Below, in pieces: positions 1 through 4,495 of a stretch of DNA of 5,266 nt. The position numbers and the translations under genes are program-made. Source of the stretch: an uncultured Sulfolobales archaeon. Lineage in GTDB: Archaea; Thermoproteota; Thermoprotei_A; Sulfolobales; Desulfurococcaceae. The stretch is from contig CALKYD010000082.1 of NCBI GenBank assembly GCA_938003605.1, positions 1-5,266 on the forward strand, read 5' to 3'. Every line of letters begins with the position of its first letter. Positions within the stretch are counted from its first letter, which is position 1. The notes beneath the pieces were generated by a model that saw nothing but the letters and a program-made list of their open reading frames with translations, had not been told where the DNA came from and made no database searches.

Positions 1-93
1 CCAGCTGAAATGATAAGAATTAAGCTAACTAAAAGACTCTTGGAGAGAGCTGCTTCTGCAGAAAAGATCTCTATGGAGGTGATCCCCCAGTGA
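1..93 (+). CDS. 3' end of an unidentified protein, possibly the FAD/NAD-binding subunit of the redox complex (partial)
   Basis: Frame 1 is open from the left edge and ends at TGA 91-93, giving 30 C-terminal residues that begin PAEMIRIKL and end MEVIPQ. The fragment carries no diagnostic motif, so I do not recognise the family from sequence. It is treated as real because its stop overlaps the GTG start of the next gene by four bases (GTGA, 90-93), and the next gene's strong SD site lies inside its last codons; this is typical of translationally coupled operons. By context, a FAD-dependent pyridine-nucleotide-type oxidoreductase is the likeliest identity: such genes commonly precede DUF1667 genes, and pdhA precedes pdhF-X-B in Thermococcales. 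That identity is inference only. Confidence 0.6.
   Translation, partial: PAEMIRIKLTKRLLERAASAEKISMEVIPQ
75..83 (+). promoter_or_regulatory. Near-perfect Shine-Dalgarno site inside the upstream gene
   Basis: GGAGGTGAT is complementary over nine bases to the usual archaeal 16S rRNA 3' end and sits six bases before the GTG at 90. It fixes GTG 90 as the start of the DUF1667 gene. It also implies strong independent ribosome loading although the genes overlap. Confidence 0.85.
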
Positions 94-458
94 GTGAGAG
101 AGAGCTCACATGCATAATATGTCCAGCTAGCTGCACGCTCAAAGTACGCATAGAGTCCGGAGGATCGTTGAAAGTTGAAGGAGCACTGTGCCCGAGGGGG
201 GTAGACTACGCAAAGCAGGAAGTAACTGATCCAAGGAGGATCGTTATGTCCGTAGTCAAAGTCGTAGGAGGAGATCTACCTACAGTGTCAGTTAAAACTA
301 ATAAGCCGGTGCCAAAGAAGTGCATTCAAGAAGTAATGAAGGCTACAGCATCAATAGAGCTTAAGGCGCCGGTTGAAATAGGCCAAGTAATAATTAAAGA
401 CATTTGTGGCGCAGACGTAGTTGCTACAAGGAGAGTAAAGAAAGTAAATTCAATGTAG
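90..458 (+). CDS. DUF1667 family iron-sulfur protein
   Basis: A 122-residue protein, full length for this small family. The N-terminus has C8-x2-C11-x3-C15 followed by C34-P-R-G, which resembles the [4Fe-4S] site of molybdopterin oxidoreductases and probably binds one cluster. The stretch 34-50 (CPRG, YAKQE, DPRR) and the later V-K-T-x4-P-P-K segment (about 68-76), followed by an alternating beta-type C-terminal half, fit DUF1667. Two further cysteines, C78 and C106, have no obvious partner. DUF1667 genes typically sit beside FAD-dependent oxidoreductases, including GlpA-like glycerol-3-phosphate dehydrogenases, and are thought to be small electron-transfer or assembly subunits; the biochemical role is not established as far as I know. 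GTG is the start because of the SD at 75-83. The gene overlaps the upstream stop by four bases, and a T-rich tract follows its TAG. Confidence 0.88.
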   Translation: MSERELTCIICPASCTLKVRIESGGSLKVEGALCPRGVDYAKQEVTDPRRIVMSVVKVVGGDLPTVSVKTNKPVPKKCIQEVMKATASIELKAPVEIGQVIIKDICGADVVATRRVKKVNSM

Positions 459-468
459 TTCTTTTTCT
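459..468 (+). terminator. T-rich tract, possible archaeal terminator
   Basis: TTCTTTTTCT begins right after the DUF1667 stop codon, and another T-rich run (CATTCTTT) follows it. Archaeal RNA polymerase can terminate on oligo-T tracts without a hairpin. The five-T run is short, so read-through into the next genes is likely. Confidence 0.35.
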
Positions 469-475
469 CACATTC

Positions 476-506
476 TTTAAACATACTTAAATTAAACATA
501 CTTAAA
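476..506 (+). promoter_or_regulatory. Candidate promoter or operator for the three downstream redox genes
   Basis: TATA-like elements occur at 476-481 (TTTAAA), 491-496 (ATTAAA) and 501-506 (CTTAAA). With the usual TATA-to-start distance of about 25 bases, the last would place transcription start near 530 and leave a leader of about 30 bases carrying the GGTGA site at 549-553. The duplicated dyad could instead, or also, be a regulator binding site. This is inference from base composition, position and spacing. Confidence 0.5.
477..506 (+). repeat. Perfect 15-bp tandem direct repeat, two copies, in the intergenic spacer
   Basis: TTAAACATACTTAAA occurs at 477-491 and again, with no gap and no mismatch, at 492-506. 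Each copy is also a loose dyad: TTAA at the left mirrors TTAA at the right around a central AT. Counting base 476, the first copy reads TTTAA-n2-AT-n2-TTAAA. It lies about 50-80 bases ahead of the TTG start of the ferredoxin-like gene. Confidence 0.9.
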
Positions 507-548
507 GTACGAAGCTGAGGGAACTTATTCTCTCAGGAGAGGCTAGTT

Positions 549-553
549 GGTGA
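549..553 (+). promoter_or_regulatory. Shine-Dalgarno site that decides the TTG start
   Basis: GGTGA lies six bases before TTG 560. The same frame has a TGA stop at 551-553, so no longer reading is possible, and this site makes TTG 560 credible. Confidence 0.6.
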
Positions 554-559
554 ACAGCT

Positions 560-1045
560 TTGGAGTTTAAGAAGCTTGGGTACTTAACGCGCAAGGACTT
601 GGAGCGCTTAGGCATTATCCCTCCTGGTGAAAGACTTAAGAAAGGACCTGTAGTAATTGTTGAATGCCCTGAGGAAATCCCATGCGACATATGTGTCTAT
701 GCGTGTCCCTATGGAGCTATATCAAAGGAGTTTATTTATAGCGTTCCCAGAGTTGACTGGGATAAATGCAATGGATGCGGAGTATGCGTACCCCAATGCC
801 CCGGACTAGCCATGTTCATAGTAGATCTTTCAAGGAATGGAGTAGCATATGTAACTTTACCATACGAATTCCTCCCAGAGCCCGCTAAGGAGGATGTAGC
901 TGTATTGCTGGGGAGGGATGGCAGGGAATTGGGCTTAGGTAGAGTAGTGAAGGCGTGGAAGCACCGCGGTACATGGTCTGTCACAGTGGAAGTCCCAGGA
1001 GAAGTAGCAATGGATGTGAGAGCAATATGGATCCAGAAAAAGTAA
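560..1045 (+). CDS. Ferredoxin-like protein with two [4Fe-4S] motifs (PdhF-like electron-transfer subunit)
   Basis: A 161-residue soluble protein starting at TTG. After a 35-residue lead-in it has two cysteine sets: C36-x5-C42-x2-C45-x3-C49-P, and the canonical C70-x2-C73-x2-C76-x3-C80-P. The first has a widened opening gap compared with the usual C-x2-C-x2-C-x3-C. Residues 85-161 form a beta-rich tail with YVTLPYEF and VTVEVP segments and no cysteine, a domain I cannot name. It probably wires electrons between two flavin sites of an amine or imino-acid dehydrogenase, as the ferredoxin-like subunit of Thermococcales dye-linked L-proline dehydrogenase is thought to do. Its 3' end overlaps the next gene by 19 bases, which supports coupled expression. 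The family assignment is firm for the Fe-S part; the complex membership rests on gene order. Confidence 0.88.
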   Translation: MEFKKLGYLTRKDLERLGIIPPGERLKKGPVVIVECPEEIPCDICVYACPYGAISKEFIYSVPRVDWDKCNGCGVCVPQCPGLAMFIVDLSRNGVAYVTLPYEFLPEPAKEDVAVLLGRDGRELGLGRVVKAWKHRGTWSVTVEVPGEVAMDVRAIWIQKK

Positions 1046-1305
1046 TTGTATGCAGATGCGAGGACGTATTGCTAAGCGATGTATTAAAGGCTGTAGATAG
1101 AGGCTATAGAGACTTAGAGAGCATTAAGAGGCTTCTGAGAGTGGGCATGGGATCTTGTCAGGGAAGACACTGCCTACCAATTATTGCTAGAGTATTAGCT
1201 AGAGCAACAGGCTTGAGAATGGATGAACTGGACTACCCTCATTCAAGGCCTCCGCTAACTCCCATTCAGCTAAAATACTTCATAAGTGATGGAAATGAAG
1301 GGTGA
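1027..1305 (+). CDS. BFD-like [2Fe-2S]-binding protein (PdhX-like subunit)
   Basis: A 92-residue protein with the bacterioferritin-associated-ferredoxin pattern: C9-R-C11-E near the N-terminus, a helical stretch with G26-Y, I33-K34-R and G40-M-G-S, then C44-x4-C49 (SCQGRHC). Four cysteines spaced C-x-C-x32-C-x4-C bind one [2Fe-2S] cluster in this fold. The C-terminal tail with RPPLTPI is typical of the stand-alone versions beside amine-oxidising flavoproteins such as HcnB-type, opine and proline dehydrogenase complexes. The frame is open further upstream (to about 955), but ATG 1027 puts the motif at the normal distance from the N-terminus, with GTGA at 1016-1019 as a weak ribosome site. It overlaps both neighbours: 19 bases with the ferredoxin-like gene and 11 with the flavoprotein gene. 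Confidence 0.9.
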   Translation: MDPEKVIVCRCEDVLLSDVLKAVDRGYRDLESIKRLLRVGMGSCQGRHCLPIIARVLARATGLRMDELDYPHSRPPLTPIQLKYFISDGNEG

Positions 1306-2425
1306 TGCATTAGTTATCGGCGGTGGATCGACTGGACTAATGATCTCCTACCATTTGTTAAGGAAGGGAGTGAAGAGCGTTATTGCAGAGAGGAAGTACC
1401 CGGGATCAGGGAATACTTATAAATGTGCTACAGGCATAAGGGCTTCATTCACCAGCAGAGAGCACATAGCCCTAATGAAGAGAGCTATTGAATTATGGAG
1501 CAAGCTTAAAGAAGAGCTTGGAGTATTCTATGAGAGAAGCGGCTACTTATGGCTCCTCAGTAGGGAGGAAGATCTAAGAATGTTTAGAGCTTATGTAAGC
1601 TTTCAAAACGGACTTGGAGTTCCAACAAAGGTTATTGATTTAAGTGAATTAGAGCGTTTAGTGCCAACGATCGTAACTAAGGACCTTTTGGCTGCAGTAC
1701 ACGACCCTATTGCTGGAAAGGCCTCCCCATTTGATTTAGTTCTTCAGTCATGGAGATTGCTTGTTGAAAAAGGCTGCAGAGTACTAACGGGAGTTGAAGC
1801 TAAAAAGATCTTGGTGAATGGAGGAAGAGTCGTAGGAGTGGAGACAAGCGCAGGCTTCATTGAATCAAGCACCGTGGTCCTAGCCGCGGCATATGATACA
1901 GTGAAGCTGCTGGAGCCTTTAGGCATAAGTGTTCCAATAGAGCCTGTACCAAAGCATGCATTTGTTACAGAGGCCTATAAGGATTTATTTAAGCCACTCA
2001 TAATAGATTGGTCTACTTCAAGCTACATAGTGCAGACACATCATGGAAACTTCCTGGTTGGCTCAGAGATTCCTGAAAAGCCCGGCGGCAAACCCTTAAG
2101 TAGGCTTGAGTTTTTACACAAGGCATCTAGGGCATGGACTAAGTACTTTCCGTGGATTAAGGAGGTATATTTGTTGAGGTATTGGACAGGTTACTACGAT
2201 ATGACTCCAGACAACCATCCAATAATTGGGCCCATCGAAGGCTTAGAAGGCCTCTACATAGCGACAGGCTTCAGTGGTCACGGATTCATGATGTCTCCTT
2301 CAGTAGGCGAAGTAATGGCTGATTGGATAACTGAAGGGAAACCGAAGATGCCTGAAGCGCTAAGCCTAACAATGAGTAGGTTTAGGGAGGGAAGACTAGT
2401 TAAGGAGATAGCCGTATTTGGCTAA
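1295..2425 (+). CDS. DAO-family FAD-dependent oxidoreductase, dye-linked L-proline dehydrogenase beta-subunit/sarcosine oxidase type
   Basis: A 376-residue flavoprotein, normal length for the family. The N-terminal Rossmann motif is VIGGGSTG (7-14), with E32 ending the second strand to bind the FAD ribose. GNTYKCATGIR (39-49) and the C-terminal pair TPDNHPIIG (304-312) and ATGFSGHGFMMSP (323-335) are FAD-cradle motifs. From memory it resembles the L-proline dehydrogenase beta subunit of Pyrococcus horikoshii throughout, including an RF-x-GR-type tail. Monomeric sarcosine oxidase has a flavin-linking Cys before YTxTPD; here that place is G299, so FAD is probably non-covalent. The likely reaction is oxidation of a secondary amine or imino acid, with electrons leaving through the two upstream Fe-S proteins. 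L-proline is the first guess; sarcosine, D-amino acids or opines are not excluded. ATG 1295 is chosen (MKGDALVIGGG, with GTGAT at 1286-1290); GTG 1286 and ATG 1289 are in-frame alternatives. Confidence 0.9.
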   Translation: MKGDALVIGGGSTGLMISYHLLRKGVKSVIAERKYPGSGNTYKCATGIRASFTSREHIALMKRAIELWSKLKEELGVFYERSGYLWLLSREEDLRMFRAYVSFQNGLGVPTKVIDLSELERLVPTIVTKDLLAAVHDPIAGKASPFDLVLQSWRLLVEKGCRVLTGVEAKKILVNGGRVVGVETSAGFIESSTVVLAAAYDTVKLLEPLGISVPIEPVPKHAFVTEAYKDLFKPLIIDWSTSSYIVQTHHGNFLVGSEIPEKPGGKPLSRLEFLHKASRAWTKYFPWIKEVYLLRYWTGYYDMTPDNHPIIGPIEGLEGLYIATGFSGHGFMMSPSVGEVMADWITEGKPKMPEALSLTMSRFREGRLVKEIAVFG

Positions 2426-2521
2426 CCATTATGACTTAGCGTAGGTTTCCGCTAGATCTTCCTCCGCCATGAATGGGCTTTCGGATTAAATTATTGAAGA
2501 TGCTCTCTTAAGCTACGCTTA
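2426..2521. other. Convergent intergenic spacer
   Basis: These 96 bases separate the stops of the flavoprotein and alcohol dehydrogenase genes. I see no strong oligo-T tract on either strand and no stable hairpin. A 7-bp inverted repeat (AGCGTAG at 2438-2444, CTACGCT at 2513-2519) is separated by 68 bases and may be chance. Terminators for both genes must lie here or be diffuse. Confidence 0.6.
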
Positions 2522-3574
2522 CTAATGTATTTTTAAGACTGCTGAGCCTCTCAAAACAGCTTTCTTCAAGTCTCTAACAGCTTCATTGGCTTGTTCAAGC
2601 TTGTATAAAGTGACTTCAGGCTTTACTGAGTAGTTGGCTGCAATGCCTAGGAATTCCTCTACATCCCTCCTAGAAATATTGGCGACCGTCTTAATCTCCC
2701 TCTCCATCCATAAGTGCTTAGCGTAGTCCAAGTTTACTGAGGTCTGCTTTCTTATAACATTGATTACGAGCCTTCCTCCCCTATCAAGAATCTCCATAGC
2801 TTTAGGCACGGTCTCGCCTACTGGCGTGAAGTCTATCGCTCTATCCAATTTCTTTGGGGGGGCGTCTGATGGATGGCCAGCCCAATCTGCTCCAAGCCTT
2901 AGTGCAAGCTCCCTATGATCACTGCTTCTGCTAAAGACGTATATCTCGCTACTCGGGTAAAGCCTTCTAGCAATCTGTATGAGTATGTGGGCTGAAGAGC
3001 CGAAGCCAAAGAACCCAAGCCTCAATCCATCCATCATTTCAGCTAGCTTAAGGGCTCTATAACCCACGGAGCCGGCGCACAATAGGGGGGCTGCTTCATA
3101 GCTTTCAAATGCTTCGGGGATCTTGTATACGTAATCCTCATATGCGACGGCGTACTCAGCATAGCCTCCATCAATGCTGCAGCCAGTAGGCTTGAAGTCG
3201 TTGCAGAGGTTTTCAAGGCTTGTTAAGCAATGTTTGCATTTACCGCAACTCCACCCAATCCAGGCTACTCCAATTCTTTCCCCAACCCCCACTCTTCCCT
3301 TAACTCCAGGCCCTAAGGCCTCGACTCTACCCACTATTTGGTGTCCAAGTATGAGCGGGATCTTGCACTTCACTCTTCCTTCAATGATATCTATGTCTGT
3401 GTAGCAAACACCGCATGCTTCAACTCTTATCAATACTTGCTTATAGCTTGGCTCAGGCTCTGGGGCATCATCATCTATGTCTAGAGGTTCTTCCTTAAAC
3501 GGTAACTCCAGGCTCCTTCTAGGAATGTCTCCAGCCTTTACTTCAGCCAGTTCATTTAGCAACGCTGCCCTCAA
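2522..3574 (-). CDS. Zinc-dependent alcohol dehydrogenase, medium-chain family (AdhA/TIGR02822-like)
   Basis: A 350-residue cytosolic MDR enzyme that should interconvert an alcohol and an aldehyde or ketone using NAD(P). In order: GroES-like domain with ACGVCYTD (catalytic-zinc Cys57), GHQ at 77-79 (His78), structural-zinc cysteines C110, C113, C116 and C124, DGGYAEY, then PLLCAG with the third zinc ligand C166. The Rossmann domain begins at GFGSSAH (190-196). The PLLCAG...GYR, GFGSSAH and VANISRRD stretches fit the AdhA-like subgroup. Oddity: the near-invariant GHE is GHQ (Gln79, codon CAA). TTG 3574 is chosen because it gives the family-typical start MRAALL and has GGTG six bases upstream; TTG 3592 would add six residues. 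Convergent with the redox cluster, with 96 bases between stops. The natural substrate is unknown. Confidence 0.9.
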   Translation of the reverse strand: MRAALLNELAEVKAGDIPRRSLELPFKEEPLDIDDDAPEPEPSYKQVLIRVEACGVCYTDIDIIEGRVKCKIPLILGHQIVGRVEALGPGVKGRVGVGERIGVAWIGWSCGKCKHCLTSLENLCNDFKPTGCSIDGGYAEYAVAYEDYVYKIPEAFESYEAAPLLCAGSVGYRALKLAEMMDGLRLGFFGFGSSAHILIQIARRLYPSSEIYVFSRSSDHRELALRLGADWAGHPSDAPPKKLDRAIDFTPVGETVPKAMEILDRGGRLVINVIRKQTSVNLDYAKHLWMEREIKTVANISRRDVEEFLGIAANYSVKPEVTLYKLEQANEAVRDLKKAVLRGSAVLKIH

Positions 3575-3628
3575 TTCAAGCACCGTTGCCAAGTAGTTAG
3601 CACTCTCTATGACTACTCATTCCACCTC

Positions 3629-3634
3629 TTTAAA
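3629..3634 (-). promoter_or_regulatory. Candidate TATA box for the alcohol dehydrogenase gene
   Basis: TTTAAA (palindromic) preceded on the minus strand by CGAA, a plausible BRE-like lead. It predicts transcription start near 3606, about 30 bases before TTG 3574 and only about 13 before TTG 3592, which slightly favours the shorter start. The rest of the 166-base spacer (3593-3758) shows no RNA gene or strong hairpin. It contains a 9-bp direct repeat AGTGTAGAG at 3688-3696 and 3737-3745, of doubtful meaning. Confidence 0.45.
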
Positions 3635-3758
3635 TTCGTTAGTTGCTTTCCGGAGCAGCAGTAAAGCACTAATCGACAATAGGAAAGAGTGTAGAGAGTC
3701 AGCTGTTCAGAAACTACTGACATGTCTAGCACCATTAGTGTAGAGGAAGGGCTTCGCG

Positions 3759-4484
3759 TTAAACTAACTTGCTTTCAATTAACTTAAGTACTTTAGGCAC
3801 ATACGTAATGGACTTCACTCTATAGCCTCTGCCTCCCTCAATTAAAGTGCTTCCACTTGAGTTAAGCTCACGATCTATTAGTACGGAGTATAGACCTGCT
3901 TTAAGAGCTCCTTCATAGTCTTCAACTACTTGATCTCCTACGTGCAACGCTTCACTTGAGTGAACCCCTAAATCTATTAAAGCTTTATGGAATGCCTCCT
4001 TGAATGGTTTAAAGAAGCCCGTTTCATCAGAATAGTATTGCTTAGTAAAGTAGTCAGCTATGCCTGCTCTCTCAATCAATAGCCTAGTTATTGTAGAAGG
4101 CCATATCATTGTGTTTCCAATGATTATCATTGATGGGCTAAAGTTATCTCTAAGCTCTGCTAGCACCTCGTTAACTCCAGGGACGACAAGTCCTCTTACA
4201 TCTATGTTTAAAGCAGCCCTAACGATAGCCCTTCTAACGAAGTCTACGTTCACCTTAAGGCTTTTAGCTATAAGCTCTTGGCTGAACGACGTATAACTAT
4301 GTGGATTCATCAAGCCGCTTCTCCTAACACTCTTCAAGAAATCCCTTAAATTCATGAATATATTCACTACTTCAATGTAAGGAACTCCAGTAAGCTTAGA
4401 TACTTCACTCATCAATTCCCTTACATACGTGTTTAAATCGAGGAGAGTGTCCCATACGTCGAACGAGATCGCTTTTATAACCAT
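3759..4484 (-). CDS. HAD-superfamily hydrolase (phosphatase- or haloacid-dehalogenase-like)
   Basis: A 241-residue soluble protein with all four HAD motifs. Motif I is FDVWDTL, with nucleophile D9 and Trp11 at the +2 place usually held by the acid/base Asp. Motif II is IIIGNT, with T125. Motif III is FFKP, with K159. Motif IV is HVGDQVVED, with D184 and E188/D189, followed by GALKAG. A helical cap of about 85 residues (16-100) lies between motifs I and II, a C1-type cap. Lack of an acid at +2 recalls haloacid dehalogenases, which carry D-x-Y-G-T, but a small-molecule phosphatase is equally possible; I cannot assign a substrate. ATG 4484 is preceded by GAGGTGA (4489-4495), which overlaps the upstream membrane gene's stop; the stop and start are four bases apart. 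The two genes therefore form one operon and are probably functionally linked. Confidence 0.88.
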   Translation of the reverse strand: MVIKAISFDVWDTLLDLNTYVRELMSEVSKLTGVPYIEVVNIFMNLRDFLKSVRRSGLMNPHSYTSFSQELIAKSLKVNVDFVRRAIVRAALNIDVRGLVVPGVNEVLAELRDNFSPSMIIIGNTMIWPSTITRLLIERAGIADYFTKQYYSDETGFFKPFKEAFHKALIDLGVHSSEALHVGDQVVEDYEGALKAGLYSVLIDRELNSSGSTLIEGGRGYRVKSITYVPKVLKLIESKLV

Positions 4485-4488
4485 CCGC

Positions 4489-4495
4489 TCACCTC
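4489..4495 (-). promoter_or_regulatory. Shine-Dalgarno site of the HAD gene, overlapping the upstream stop codon
   Basis: On the minus strand GAGGTGA ends in the TGA stop of the membrane gene and is followed after four bases by ATG 4484. This arrangement couples translation of the two genes and confirms the HAD start. Confidence 0.75.

Noticed and set aside
502..690. Reading frame of 62 codons on the minus strand across the start of the ferredoxin-like gene
   Set aside because: It is antisense to a gene with clear cysteine motifs and has no recognisable domain or ribosome site.
736..984. Reading frame of 82 codons on the minus strand inside the ferredoxin-like gene
   Set aside because: It is a low-complexity, Ser/Thr/Pro-rich translation typical of a shadow of a real gene.
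955..1026. Upstream in-frame extension of the BFD-like protein adding 24 residues
   Set aside because: The added residues overlap the ferredoxin-like gene deeply and look unrelated to the family; ATG 1027 gives the normal distance to the first cysteines.
2438..2519. Inverted repeat AGCGTAG/CTACGCT in the convergent spacer, as a possible terminator hairpin
   Set aside because: The arms are only seven bases, the loop is 68 bases and no T tract follows on either strand.
3174..3404. Plus-strand frame of 76 codons inside the alcohol dehydrogenase
   Set aside because: It lies antisense over the zinc-binding region, and its Pro/Leu-rich translation has no family resemblance.
3597..3620. Seven-codon reading frame on the minus strand upstream of the alcohol dehydrogenase, with a GAGGTG just before it, resembling a leader peptide
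   Set aside because: The SD-to-ATG gap is only two bases, and the candidate TATA box at 3629-3634 would start transcription downstream of this ATG.
3666..3745. Short inverted (CACTAAT/ATTAGTG) and direct (AGTGTAGAG) repeats in the 3593-3758 spacer, possibly a small RNA or operator
   Set aside because: The units are only 7-9 bases, widely spaced and without a promoter-like element attached, so they may be chance; C/D-box RNA motifs are not present in the right order.
4060..4296. Plus-strand hydrophobic frame of 78 codons inside the HAD gene, resembling a small membrane protein
   Set aside because: The hydrophobicity comes from the complement of the HAD cap and motif II region; no ribosome site or promoter precedes it.
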